Below, piece by piece: positions 36,029-45,245 of a DNA stretch of 64,000 nucleotides. The stretch lies in contig NZ_VULQ01000005.1 in the NCBI RefSeq assembly GCF_009696575.1, positions 1 to 64,000 of the forward strand. Direction: 5' to 3'. The notes beneath the pieces were generated by a model. The model was not told the DNA's origin, made no database searches, and saw only the letters and a program-made list of their open reading frames with translations. Position 1 is the stretch's first letter; each line of letters opens with the position of its first letter. The position numbers and the translations under genes are program-made. The DNA is from Anaerococcus porci. GTDB taxonomy: Bacteria; Bacillota; Clostridia; Tissierellales; Peptoniphilaceae.

Positions 36029-37369
36029 TTATATTTCTAAGTCAACCCACTTACCTTGTCTAAATCTATGCCACAAACCTAAAAATCTTGAGGCTTGGTC
36101 TGCTAAAACACCCATCCAGATTCCTTGAAGTCCAAGACCTAAAACATTTACAAAAAATAGGGTGGCCGCTGACCTTATTAAAGTTATAGCAATAAGACTT
36201 ACTGCAAGAGTATATTTTACATCTCCTGCAGCTCTTAGGCATCCTCCAAATATAATTTGAGATATTTGGAATATCACTATAAATATTAAGTAGAATGTTA
36301 TGATTGAACCCATTTCAATTATATGAGGATCATCAAAGAACATCATAAAGATATTTTTCCTAAAAAGAACAAGAATAATTGATATTATAACAGAAATAGT
36401 TAGACCTATTTGTTGACAAGTTTTTCCATATATAACAGCATCCTTTTTAAGCTTTGCACCTAAAGCTTTACCCGTTAGTGCAACCGCAGCAACTTGCATA
36501 CCATCACCAAATGAAAATGATAAGGAAAGTAGGTTCATACCTATATTATGAGCTGCAAATTGATCTGTACCAAGCTTTGCAGCTGTAATAGCTGTTACTA
36601 AAAATCCAATCCTTGCTGCTATATTTTCAACAAATATATTTGAACCAAGTCCTAATATCTCTTTAAAAATAGCTTTTGAAAAGTGAAGCTTATCTCTAAC
36701 TATTAACCTAAATGACATAAATGAACTTCTTCTAAATAGGGAAGATATGGACATAAGTGCTGCTACAAAAGTTCCTATAACAGTAGCAAGAGCAGCACCC
36801 GCAACTCCCATTTTTGGGAAACCAAAGTTTCCATTAATTAGTAAAAAGTTAAAACAAATATTTACAATAGAGGAGACTACATTAGTAGTAAAGGCTATTT
36901 GTGTGTTTCCCGAACCCCTTTGAGCTGCATTTATAGTCATAGATATTACATTAAAGATTAATCCTGCCATAATTATTGTAAAATAATCTACAGCCAAGTC
37001 ATGAGTATCTTTTGAACTGCCTGCAAGCCTTATAATTGATGGAGTAAATACAACAAAAATAGTTGAAATTATCATACACAAGATTAAAGCAAATATAAGA
37101 GCTGTCACCATAGTTTGATTGGCCTTATGCTTATCCTCTTCACCTCTACGCCTTGCAACCAAAGCTGATACTGAAACACTGATAGCTATAAAAAATGAAA
37201 GAGCTATAAACTTAGGTTGAGTTGTAAGACCTATAGCTGCAACTGCGGATGAACCAATGCCTGATACCATAAAGGTATCTATGATACCAGCAAGTGAAAT
37301 AAAAAACGACTCTAATACAGAAGGCCAGGCAATTTGTATGGCCCTTTTAACATACTTATTCTTAATCAA
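36029..37369 (-). CDS. MATE-family efflux transporter
   Basis: A 446-residue membrane protein with 12 helices in two related halves. WPSVLESFFISLAGIIDTFMVSGIGSSAVAAIGL at the N terminus and the later VALTGKALGAKLKKDAVIYG (second half) are typical of the NorM/DinF-like MATE family, which exports drugs or metabolites against Na+ or H+. The start is TTG at 37369, placed seven bases after GGTGG. It follows the kinase gene by 19 bases and is probably cotranscribed with it. Confidence 0.87.
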   Translation of the reverse strand: MIKNKYVKRAIQIAWPSVLESFFISLAGIIDTFMVSGIGSSAVAAIGLTTQPKFIALSFFIAISVSVSALVARRRGEEDKHKANQTMVTALIFALILCMIISTIFVVFTPSIIRLAGSSKDTHDLAVDYFTIIMAGLIFNVISMTINAAQRGSGNTQIAFTTNVVSSIVNICFNFLLINGNFGFPKMGVAGAALATVIGTFVAALMSISSLFRRSSFMSFRLIVRDKLHFSKAIFKEILGLGSNIFVENIAARIGFLVTAITAAKLGTDQFAAHNIGMNLLSLSFSFGDGMQVAAVALTGKALGAKLKKDAVIYGKTCQQIGLTISVIISIILVLFRKNIFMMFFDDPHIIEMGSIITFYLIFIVIFQISQIIFGGCLRAAGDVKYTLAVSLIAITLIRSAATLFFVNVLGLGLQGIWMGVLADQASRFLGLWHRFRQGKWVDLEI

Positions 37370-37388
37370 AATAATACCACCATTCTTT

Positions 37389-38171
37389 CTAAATATTTTT
37401 AAAAATCTCTCCTATATCTATATCACTTGTCTTTGGATCAATTTCCATTTGCTTTTTGAGAATTTTCTCAATCATTATCCTAGTTTTTTCTATAGATTCA
37501 ATAAAGCTAAATCCAGCAAGGTAGAAATTTATAAATAAGGCATCGAACAAGTCACCAGTTCCTCCAAAGGAATGGGATATGTATTTAAATTCTACTTTAA
37601 TAAAATCAAATTCCTTAGCATAGATGTAAAATTTATTTCCTTCTTTAACACTTGTAATAATGAGTTTTTTCCCAAAAGATGAAAAATAGTCTAAAAGGGA
37701 CCTAGGATTGTCAAACTTATAATCAGTCAAAAGGCTTGCTTCAGTAAAATTAGGTAAGATAATATCAGCTACGTCTAAAATATCCTTGTATACCCTTATT
37801 ATAGATTCATCCAAAGACTTATACAAAGAACCCTTGTCTCCCATAATAGGATCGAGAAAAATCGGACACTTATAATCTTTTACAAAGTCTTTAATAATAT
37901 CTACCTGGTCTTTTTTTATAAAACCTATAAATATAGCATCATAGCTTTTTTCTTGCTCTTTAAATACTTTTAAGGTATTTTTTAAATAATCACTTTGTAT
38001 AGAAATTTCTATAGGACTTATAGAAAACTTATTTGAAATTAAAGCTGTAGGAACAAAATCAACATTATAGGTATAAAAAGAAAGCACATCCCTAACAAGA
38101 TTGCCCCCTATATTTCCACAGGATAAAAAATCACTTATAAGTAAAATCTTTTTAGCGCTTCTCTTTACCAT
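37389..38171 (-). CDS. Pyridoxal kinase-like protein (ribokinase fold)
   Basis: A 260-residue PfkB/ribokinase-superfamily protein nearest to pyridoxal/pyridoxamine kinases. It has FLDPIMGDKGSLY, the ILPNFTEASLLT motif, and the anion-hole/catalytic stretch SFGGTGDLFDALF with the catalytic Asp in GTGD. The early SDFLSCGNIGGN is also like PdxY. It would phosphorylate a B6 vitamer with ATP; other substrates such as hydroxymethylpyrimidine cannot be excluded. The ATG at 38171 follows AAAAGGAG. An upstream in-frame ATG would put that site inside the gene. Confidence 0.75.
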   Translation of the reverse strand: MVKRSAKKILLISDFLSCGNIGGNLVRDVLSFYTYNVDFVPTALISNKFSISPIEISIQSDYLKNTLKVFKEQEKSYDAIFIGFIKKDQVDIIKDFVKDYKCPIFLDPIMGDKGSLYKSLDESIIRVYKDILDVADIILPNFTEASLLTDYKFDNPRSLLDYFSSFGKKLIITSVKEGNKFYIYAKEFDFIKVEFKYISHSFGGTGDLFDALFINFYLAGFSFIESIEKTRIMIEKILKKQMEIDPKTSDIDIGEIFKNI

Positions 38172-38322
38172 TAAAACTCCTTTTAATTCTTTATATGTTA
38201 TCATTATAGTGATTATTTAAAAAATAAGCAAATATTAAAGAAATATAAAGGTTTGACAGAATATATAATATTTGTAAAAAATTATTAATAGCAATTAAAT
38301 GGGATTTTTTCTCACAATTGGT

Positions 38323-38337
38323 TATAATTATAGTATG
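38323..38337 (+). promoter_or_regulatory. -10 box abutting the cardiolipin synthase start
   Basis: TATAAT (38323-38328) ends six bases before the ATG at 38335, which would put transcription initiation at the start codon. No ribosome binding site is present. The -35 region is poor. Confidence 0.35.
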
Positions 38338-39936
38338 AAGAATAATATTAAAATTAGTAAAGAGAAATACAAAAAAATAAAAGAAATCCTTAATAAAAAT
38401 AGGTTTGTGAAAAAGACTAAGTCTTCAATAATAAGTCTTATATTTTCTAGAGTTGGTATTTATGCCTTTATAATATGCTTGCAAATATTCCTATTTTTCT
38501 ATTTAATTAACTACATATCAGTAGATGCGACGGTAATTTTGGGATCATCAGTGTTACTATCTGCAATCTCACTTTTAGTAATTCTATCTATGGATATAAA
38601 TCCATACCAAAAACTCTCCTGGTTTTTCCTAATAGCAGTAATTCCAAGTTTTGGAATTATATTTTTCATCTTATCGAGAATAGATATAGGAAAAAAGTTA
38701 GAAGAATCCTCAATCATAGATAGCGAAGAAGAAACAAACTACCTACACACCGTAGATGATGAACTTGTACAAACTTTAAAAAAAGAAGATAAGGAATTTT
38801 ATAGGCTAGTCAAATATCTAAATGATTATGGATCTTTCCCAGTTTTTGATAATAATGAGGCTAAATATTATAGCGTAGGTGATGATGCTATGCCTGATAT
38901 AATAGAGGCTATAAGAAGTGCCAAAGACTTTATCTTCTTAGAATTTTTCATAATAAATAAAGGTTATATGTGGGGAACCATACTTGAAGAACTTACCAAA
39001 AAAGCAGCTCAAGGTGTTGAAGTAAGATTGATGTATGATGGGACAAATGCCATACTTAGGCTTCCAAAAAATTTTCCTAAGGAAATGGAAAATTTGGGGA
39101 TAAAATGCAAAGTATTCTCGCCTATCTATCCAATCATATCTACCTACTATAACAATAGAGATCATAGGAAAATCTTGGTAATAGATGGCAAGGAAGTTTT
39201 CACAGGTGGGGTAAATCTAGCAGATGAATATATAAATGTAGAAGAAAGATTTGGTCATTGGAAAGATACCTTTATAAGACTAAGGGGAGCTTGCGTTCAA
39301 ACTTTCACTATAATGTTTTTACAATTATGGGATGCAGATGAGAAAGAAGATTTAAAAAGATACTTAAAAACCTATCCTAGAAATGGAGAAGGTTACGTCG
39401 TAGGACTTGGAGATAATCCTATAAGAAAGGAAAGATTTTTTAAAAATGTCTATATGCATATCCTAGATACAGCCAAAGACTATTGTTATATAATGACACC
39501 GTATCTTATTATTGACAATGAGATGATGAAATCTTTGACTTTTGCAGCAAAAAGGGGGATAGATGTAAGGATGATTCTTCCTGCCATACCAGATAAGAAA
39601 ATTCCTTATTATTTAGCTAAGTCCCATTATAAAAAATTAATAGAGGCAGGAGTAAAAATATACGAGTACTCACCTGGCTTTATTCATGCTAAAACTTGGG
39701 TATCAGATCATAGGGAAGCGGTAGTAGGATCAGTAAATCTGGATTTTAGGGCACTTTACTTAAACTTCGAATGTGGAGTATACCTTCATGATCACCCAGT
39801 AATTTCAGATATACTTGATGATTTTAAAGTATGCTTTGACATATCAAAAAGAGTGAGCATGGAAGATGTAAAGAAATATCCACTTAACAAAAAATTAATG
39901 GCAATACTAGCAAAACCATTTGCTCCTTTGATGTAG
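38335..39936 (+). CDS. cls: Cardiolipin synthase
   Basis: A 533-residue membrane enzyme that condenses two phosphatidylglycerols. Two N-terminal helices (about 35-55 and 60-100) are followed by two phospholipase D domains with HKD motifs: His277 in RDHRKILVIDG and His451 in HAKTWVSDHREAVVGSVNLD. The ending APLM is typical of Cls. The ATG at 38335 lacks a Shine-Dalgarno sequence and may be leaderless; an ATG at 38299 would add 12 residues and also has no site. A strong terminator follows. Confidence 0.92.
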   Translation: MKNNIKISKEKYKKIKEILNKNRFVKKTKSSIISLIFSRVGIYAFIICLQIFLFFYLINYISVDATVILGSSVLLSAISLLVILSMDINPYQKLSWFFLIAVIPSFGIIFFILSRIDIGKKLEESSIIDSEEETNYLHTVDDELVQTLKKEDKEFYRLVKYLNDYGSFPVFDNNEAKYYSVGDDAMPDIIEAIRSAKDFIFLEFFIINKGYMWGTILEELTKKAAQGVEVRLMYDGTNAILRLPKNFPKEMENLGIKCKVFSPIYPIISTYYNNRDHRKILVIDGKEVFTGGVNLADEYINVEERFGHWKDTFIRLRGACVQTFTIMFLQLWDADEKEDLKRYLKTYPRNGEGYVVGLGDNPIRKERFFKNVYMHILDTAKDYCYIMTPYLIIDNEMMKSLTFAAKRGIDVRMILPAIPDKKIPYYLAKSHYKKLIEAGVKIYEYSPGFIHAKTWVSDHREAVVGSVNLDFRALYLNFECGVYLHDHPVISDILDDFKVCFDISKRVSMEDVKKYPLNKKLMAILAKPFAPLM

Positions 39937-39944
39937 AGCTTAAA

Positions 39945-39975
39945 AAAGATTCGATTTTTATCGAGTCTTTTTTTT
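39945..39975 (+). terminator. Terminator of cls
   Basis: AAAGATTCGAT (39945-39955) pairs with ATCGAGTCTTT (39960-39970), one G-U pair included, followed by Ts. Confidence 0.85.
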
Positions 39976-40035
39976 GACTTTTTTTTAAGACCTGTTATAA
40001 TTAAATCAAGAAGTGTATGGAGATATACCATACAC
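39974..40035 (+). promoter_or_regulatory. Promoter and operator of the GntR/ABC operon
   Basis: TTGACT (39974-39979) and an extended -10, TGTTATAAT (TATAAT at 39996-40001), are followed by the perfect 8-bp inverted repeat GTGTATGG (40013-40020) and CCATACAC (40028-40035). Its place at and after the transcription start suggests autorepression by the YtrA-type regulator that follows. Confidence 0.75.
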
Positions 40036-40064
40036 CACACAATCAAAAGAAGAAAGGAGGGCCT

Positions 40065-40430
40065 ATGTTTGATTTAAATCTTTCAGCTGAGATTCCTTTA
40101 AACGAGCAAATAGTCGAAAAAACAAAACTTATGATAGCCAAGGGAATATTAGCAAACGGAGATTCTATGCCAAGTGTAAGAGACTTATCAAAAAGTCTTC
40201 TTATCAATCAATCAACAGTACAAAAGGCTTATAACAAATTAAAGGAAGAGGGAATCTTAGTTTCTAAACCTGGACTTGGGACTTTTGTTTCAATTGATGA
40301 AGAAAAATTTGATTATGAAAGGGAAAATATAATAAAAGACCTATATCAAATTTTTTTAAAATGTAAGCTATATAATATAAATTTTGACAAGATTAAAGAA
40401 ATTTATGAAAAAACTAGGGAGGATATATGA
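40065..40430 (+). CDS. GntR-family (YtrA-type) transcriptional regulator
   Basis: A 121-residue repressor. The winged helix (about 10-72) reads IPLNEQIVEKTKLMIAKGIL, then SVRDLSKSLLINQSTVQKAYNKL, and is followed only by a short dimerisation helix, as in the YtrA subfamily. Such regulators usually control the ABC transporter they are encoded with. The ATG at 40065 follows AAAGGAGG. It overlaps the ATPase gene by four bases (ATGA). A strong inverted repeat overlaps its promoter. Confidence 0.9.
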   Translation: MFDLNLSAEIPLNEQIVEKTKLMIAKGILANGDSMPSVRDLSKSLLINQSTVQKAYNKLKEEGILVSKPGLGTFVSIDEEKFDYERENIIKDLYQIFLKCKLYNINFDKIKEIYEKTREDI

Positions 40431-41290
40431 TTTTAGAAGTAAAAGATTTATCTAAGTCATTTGAAAGTGAAAGAGTCTTGGATAAGCTAAGTTTTAATCT
40501 TGAAGATGGGCAAATCCATGGACTTGTTGGAAGAAATGGTTCAGGTAAAACCACACTTCTTAAGATTTTAGTGGATATTTTAAATATGGACGAGGGGAGT
40601 CTTAAAATTTTAGGTAAAAGCTATAAAGAAGATAGGCATATAATTGAAAATATAGCATATTTGCCTGATAGGTTTGATTATTTTGACTATGATAGTATTT
40701 TAAAGATTAAAGATTATTATAAAATACTTTATCCAAACTTTGATGATAACTTTTTTAAAATAGAACTTAAGAAAAACAAGATAGATGGTAAAAAAACTTT
40801 GAGATCTTTTTCTAAAGGTTATAAGAATCTTATTGGACTTTTAGCGATTATAGCAAGTAATGCTAGAATTGTTCTACTTGATGAAATCCTAGATGGTATG
40901 GATGTCTTAAATAAGGAACTTATAATCTCTTATATTCTTGATATGAAGGATCAGGGAAGAACTGTCCTTGCCTCAAGTCACGAACTTGAAGAATTAGCTA
41001 AAATTGTTGATGTTTGCCTATATCTAACAAAAGATGGAAAGATTAGAAATATATCAAAGAGTAAGAATTCTTTCATAAAAGTTCAGATAGTTGTAAAAGA
41101 TAAGCTCGATGAAGCTATCCTAAACCACTCTGTCCTAAGGTTTAATATGGGTAGGGTTTATGTGATTTTACTTGAAAATAAAGACAATATAAGGAATATC
41201 TTAGATGAAAATAAAACAATTGTTCAATATGACATCTTGGATTCAAAGATAGAAGATAGCTTTTATTGGGAGAAAGGAAGGAGTAAATAA
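40427..41290 (+). CDS. ABC transporter ATP-binding protein
   Basis: A 287-residue ATPase. Walker A is GLVGRNGSGKTTLLKI (about 32-47), the signature region is RSFSKGYKNLIGLLA, Walker B is RIVLLDEILDGMD and the switch His is in LASSHELEEL. The ABC signature is SKGYK rather than LSGGQ, a known variant in YtrB/EcsA-like exporters. It pairs with the permease that begins at its stop codon. The exported or signalled substrate is unknown. Confidence 0.9.
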   Translation: MILEVKDLSKSFESERVLDKLSFNLEDGQIHGLVGRNGSGKTTLLKILVDILNMDEGSLKILGKSYKEDRHIIENIAYLPDRFDYFDYDSILKIKDYYKILYPNFDDNFFKIELKKNKIDGKKTLRSFSKGYKNLIGLLAIIASNARIVLLDEILDGMDVLNKELIISYILDMKDQGRTVLASSHELEELAKIVDVCLYLTKDGKIRNISKSKNSFIKVQIVVKDKLDEAILNHSVLRFNMGRVYVILLENKDNIRNILDENKTIVQYDILDSKIEDSFYWEKGRSK

Positions 41291-42531
41291 TGACAGACTT
41301 AAAAAAACAAGGTCAAATTCTTTTAAAAAGAAATGGTTTTTGGATATTACTAACCTTTTTACTAGCCTTACTTTTTACAGGAATAATCCAAAACAATTCA
41401 CTTGATTCTACTCATTCGACCTTAATTGCCAATGCAAATGACCTTAATTTGATGGGTGAAACTGGTAGAAAATATAGTCTTGATACAAGAATTGATAAGA
41501 AATTCTTCGATGAAAATGAAAAATTATATGAAGAGCTTTCTGAAAAATATGAAGTTGATAAGTATAAAGATTTTGATTACAATGAGGCAAGTGAAAAAGA
41601 ACAGAAAGAGTTTGATGAGTATAATTTAAAAAATGGAGAGTACCTAAGTAGCTTAAAGTCTTATAAGTTCACTAAGGAAGGACTACTTTTTAATAGGGAT
41701 ATGTATATGTTTGATGGCTTGGGAATTGTTCTGGTTCTAGCTTTAGCCTTTCTATTTACTTCAATGGAGCATGCTACAAGCTATTATGAATTCTCTAAGA
41801 TGTATCCTTGGTCAAGAAAAAAAGACTTTTTGATGAAAGTTCTAATAGGAAGTGGGATAATATTTATCTTTTCAATCCTATCATCTATCCTTTCTTATAT
41901 GATTATAAGCACATCTAACTTTGATATATTAAAAATAGGACTTGGCTTTATTCCAGCAATATTAAAAAATATTATCTACCTTTTGGTAATGTTTGTGATA
42001 TTTATGTCAACTGGAATACTTGCAGGAAATGTCATAGGTCACTTTGGTCTAAGTGTAATGTTTTTATTCTTCCTAGACCTTCTAGATTTAATCTTTGCAA
42101 ATATTAAAAATATATTTACAGGTGGATTTGAATGGGAAGGTGGAATCTATTCTATAATAGATAGGATATTTCCTGAAGGAAATAGGATAAATACAGTAAT
42201 TAGGACAATACTTAGACCGATTAATGAATTTGACCGTACAAATGCGAGCCGTTTGGGCTTATTAATCTTTTCAATAATAGTATTTTTCATCGCCTTAAGT
42301 CTTATAGATAGGCTTAAGACAGAAAATTCTGGAATAATGATAATGATAAAGCCTATAGAAATTCTTGCAAAAGTTATGATAACTTTACTTGTAGCAAGTT
42401 ATGGGACATTGATATTTCAAAATTCGGTATTTGATGGCTTCTCAATTGTAAATATCTTTATATTTATAATTCTCACATATGTATTTATAAAGATATTTAA
42501 TATCTTATTTAAGCTGAAATTAAAGGTATAA
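41290..42531 (+). CDS. ABC transporter permease
   Basis: A 413-residue membrane protein with an N-terminal helix (about 13-30), a roughly 110-residue extracytoplasmic loop rich in charged residues (ETGRKYSLDTRIDKKFFDEN), and about six or seven further helices. This matches permeases of YtrC/ABC-2-like exporters. The start overlaps the ATPase stop by one base. A lipoprotein gene follows after one base, so regulator, ATPase, permease and lipoprotein form one operon. Confidence 0.85.
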   Translation: MTDLKKQGQILLKRNGFWILLTFLLALLFTGIIQNNSLDSTHSTLIANANDLNLMGETGRKYSLDTRIDKKFFDENEKLYEELSEKYEVDKYKDFDYNEASEKEQKEFDEYNLKNGEYLSSLKSYKFTKEGLLFNRDMYMFDGLGIVLVLALAFLFTSMEHATSYYEFSKMYPWSRKKDFLMKVLIGSGIIFIFSILSSILSYMIISTSNFDILKIGLGFIPAILKNIIYLLVMFVIFMSTGILAGNVIGHFGLSVMFLFFLDLLDLIFANIKNIFTGGFEWEGGIYSIIDRIFPEGNRINTVIRTILRPINEFDRTNASRLGLLIFSIIVFFIALSLIDRLKTENSGIMIMIKPIEILAKVMITLLVASYGTLIFQNSVFDGFSIVNIFIFIILTYVFIKIFNILFKLKLKV

Positions 42532-42532
42532 G

Positions 42533-43048
42533 ATGAAAAAGAAAATATTACTTCTCCTAAGTCTTTTCTTACTGATAGGGTGTCAAAATAATAATTTAAA
42601 AAAGAAAGAAGCTTCAAATGAAGAAAAAAGTCAAGATTATAAAAAAATAGAGATAGAGCAAAAGTTTGTTGATATGCCAATAAAGACAGGAAAATTAGGG
42701 GAATTCTATGAAATATCAATTCAAAAAGCTGAAGAGATTTCAAAAAATGACTTGTCAAGTGAAAAGATTCTTTCAAAAGATAAAATAAATGAGGATAAAT
42801 CCTATATTATTTTAGAATATATTATAAATGACCTAAGACCAAATCCGGACTATAGTACAAAATCAAACTACACTGAAAATATAACTTGTAAAAGTTATGA
42901 TGGAGAAATAGTCAAAAAAGAAGAAATATCATCTTCAAAAATAAATCCTATAATTAGAGAAATTATAGAAGTAGAAAGTGTTGGAAAAAAGATTGATATA
43001 AATTTTAAAGCAGAAAAAGATGAACTTGATATGAAAGTAATATTATGA
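42533..43048 (+). CDS. Lipoprotein of the YtrA-type ABC operon
   Basis: A 171-residue predicted lipoprotein with signal MKKKILLLLSLFLLIGC (lipobox LIGC, Cys17). The mature part is Lys/Glu-rich (NNNLKKKEASNEEKS) and then has a beta-rich domain with YIILEYIINDLRPN and KIDINFKAEKDE. It resembles the DUF4352-like immunoglobulin-type fold often found next to ABC exporters, but this is only a guess. It may sit at the outer face of the transporter. A terminator hairpin follows. Confidence 0.75.
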   Translation: MKKKILLLLSLFLLIGCQNNNLKKKEASNEEKSQDYKKIEIEQKFVDMPIKTGKLGEFYEISIQKAEEISKNDLSSEKILSKDKINEDKSYIILEYIINDLRPNPDYSTKSNYTENITCKSYDGEIVKKEEISSSKINPIIREIIEVESVGKKIDINFKAEKDELDMKVIL

Positions 43049-43051
43049 AAT

Positions 43052-43089
43052 GGGGCTGTTTAAGAAATAATTCTTAGACAGCTCTTTAA
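43052..43089 (+). terminator. Terminator of the ABC operon
   Basis: GGGCTGTTTAAGAA (43053-43066) pairs over 14 bases with TTCTTAGACAGCTC (43071-43084) when two G-U pairs are allowed, followed by TTTAAT. Confidence 0.75.
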
Positions 43090-43152
43090 TTGCTGATATT
43101 TACTTACAAATTTGGTAAAATAGTATATACAGATAGTTTAAGGAGTGATATT

Positions 43153-43593
43153 ATGGCAAAAGATAGACTAACTTGGGATGAATATTTCATAAAACTTGCC
43201 CATATGGTTGCTATGCGTGGGACTTGTGATAGGGCTTATGTAGGTTGTGTAATAGTAAATAGTGAAAATAGAATAATTTCTACTGGATACAATGGCTCAA
43301 TCAAGGGAAATCCTCACTGTGATGAGGTGGGCCATACTATGAGAGATGATCACTGTATAGCAACAATCCATGCTGAGATGAATGCTCTTTTATATTGTGC
43401 AAAAGAAGGAATATCAGTCAAAAATGCCAAGTGCTATGTGACCCATTTTCCTTGTCTTAATTGTACTAAATCACTAATTCAAGCAGGAATTAAGGAAATT
43501 TATTATTCAAATGCATATAGGGTAGATGATTATGCTTTAACACTTTTGCAAAGAAATAACATAAAATTAAAGCAAATTGAAAATAGAAGTTGA
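43153..43593 (+). CDS. dCMP deaminase family protein
   Basis: A 146-residue zinc deaminase of the dCMP deaminase/ComEB group, which makes dUMP from dCMP. Zinc ligands are His73 (HAEMNALL, with Glu75 as proton shuttle), Cys101 and Cys104 (PCLNC). MRGTCDRAYVGCVIV and GYNGSIKGNPHC are family patterns. The ATG at 43153 follows AAGGAG. Its stop overlaps the start region of the UbiB-like gene. Confidence 0.92.
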   Translation: MAKDRLTWDEYFIKLAHMVAMRGTCDRAYVGCVIVNSENRIISTGYNGSIKGNPHCDEVGHTMRDDHCIATIHAEMNALLYCAKEGISVKNAKCYVTHFPCLNCTKSLIQAGIKEIYYSNAYRVDDYALTLLQRNNIKLKQIENRS

Positions 43594-43598
43594 AAAAA

Positions 43599-45236
43599 AT
43601 GGGATATAAAAAAAGAAAGATTGATATAATTAGGGAATTTCTAAACCTAAATCTACTGATAGATGCAAGAGAAGTTTTTAAGAAAAAAACTGACAAAACA
43701 CAAAAGGACATAGAAAGAGAACATAGGTTTGGCAAAAATCTTAGGACATTATTCGAAGACTTGGGTCCTGTTTTTATTAAATTTGGTCAGCTCTTATCGA
43801 CTAGAAGAGATATATTCTCAGAAAATATAATAAATGAACTTGAGAAACTTCAAGATGAGGTAAAAGAAGAAAACTATGATCATATAAAAGAAGTTATAGA
43901 AGATGAATTCGGTAAAAAAATAGAAGAAATTTACGATGAATTTGATAAAAAGCCTCTAGCTACAGGCTCTATTGCCCAAACTCACCTGGCCTATCTTAAA
44001 GTCGGGTCAGCAAGGAAAAAAGTTGTGGTAAAGGTTCAAAGAAAAGATATAGATAAAAGAGTTAGGATTGATCTTGAAATAATAACAGACCTTTATAAAA
44101 GGCTTGAAAGAAGACTTGAAGGAATTAAATCATTTAATCTTGGTGAGATAATAGAAGAATTTAAAATTTCTTTAAATAAGGAAATAGATTTTAATATAGA
44201 AAAAGAAAATATCAAAAAATATAGGGCCCTAAACACTCGAGATGATGATCTTAAGGCACCAGATGTTTATGAGGATTATTGTAGGGGAAAAGTCATTACT
44301 ATGGAATACATAGAAGGAGAGTCTGTAAGATCTATCTACAATAAAAGATCAGATATAAGAAAAAAGATAGGAGAAGATATCATTAAAGCTTATGTAAATC
44401 AAATGTTCTCCTATGGTTACTTTCACGCAGATCCTCACCCTGGAAATATATTCGTAAATGATAAGCTTGAAATTTATCTTTTAGATTTTGGGATAGTTGC
44501 AAGTCTTTCTGAAAATTACAGGTATCAGATAATGAAAGTGTTTTTGGGAGCAAGCTTCAATGAGGTAAAGATGATAACTGATGCCATTATAGGTATGGGT
44601 CTTTTGGAATTTGATTCTAAGCAAATATCTGACTTTGAGAAAAGAATACAAAGACTTTTGGATAAGTATATGGTAATTAGTTTAAATCAAATTAAGCTTG
44701 CAGACCTTATAAATGATTTTTATACTTTACTTGTAGATTATTCGATTAAAATTCCATCGGAACTTACAAACTTTGCCAAAACAATCTTTACTTTAGAAGG
44801 TCTTATTGAAAAATTAGTTTACAAGGAATCTTTCATAGAACTAGCTCTACCAATAGCAAAAAAGATGGTATTTAAATTAATAAATCCTAAAATTGTATCA
44901 GATAGACTAAGACCAAAGCTTTATGATATATATTCACTAATAAAGGAGTTTCCACAAAGTTCCTTAAACATATTAAGACAACTTTCAAATGGTGATTTTA
45001 GGCTAATAAATCAGAAATCTATAGAAGAGAAAAAATCATATGAAAATGTAGAAAATAAAAAAAGTCAAGCACTCATATTTATGGGTTTATCTATGATAAT
45101 ATCAACAACTATAATATCACTTATTATCTTAGGATACAAAACAAGGTCTATGGAGGCCTTTTTAATCTTAGTACTTAGCATAAGTCTTGTAATGGCTTGT
45201 GGAATACTCATAAATATATTTAGAAGGGAAAATTAA
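43599..45236 (+). CDS. UbiB/ABC1 (AarF)-family atypical kinase
   Basis: A 545-residue protein with the conserved KFGQLLSTRRDI loop, ATGSIAQTHLA (in place of the A-rich loop), the Lys in VVKVQRKD, YFHADPHPGNIF and LLDFGIVAS. Two C-terminal transmembrane helices (last 60 residues) are typical of UbiB members. In ubiquinone-making bacteria the family supports quinone synthesis; in a fermentative Firmicute the role is unclear and may concern lipids. The ATG at 43599 is chosen; a TTG at 43590 is also possible. It lies in a four-gene unit with the deaminase, thioesterase and HD genes. Confidence 0.88.
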   Translation: MGYKKRKIDIIREFLNLNLLIDAREVFKKKTDKTQKDIEREHRFGKNLRTLFEDLGPVFIKFGQLLSTRRDIFSENIINELEKLQDEVKEENYDHIKEVIEDEFGKKIEEIYDEFDKKPLATGSIAQTHLAYLKVGSARKKVVVKVQRKDIDKRVRIDLEIITDLYKRLERRLEGIKSFNLGEIIEEFKISLNKEIDFNIEKENIKKYRALNTRDDDLKAPDVYEDYCRGKVITMEYIEGESVRSIYNKRSDIRKKIGEDIIKAYVNQMFSYGYFHADPHPGNIFVNDKLEIYLLDFGIVASLSENYRYQIMKVFLGASFNEVKMITDAIIGMGLLEFDSKQISDFEKRIQRLLDKYMVISLNQIKLADLINDFYTLLVDYSIKIPSELTNFAKTIFTLEGLIEKLVYKESFIELALPIAKKMVFKLINPKIVSDRLRPKLYDIYSLIKEFPQSSLNILRQLSNGDFRLINQKSIEEKKSYENVENKKSQALIFMGLSMIISTTIISLIILGYKTRSMEAFLILVLSISLVMACGILINIFRREN

Positions 45237-45245
45237 AGGATAAAA

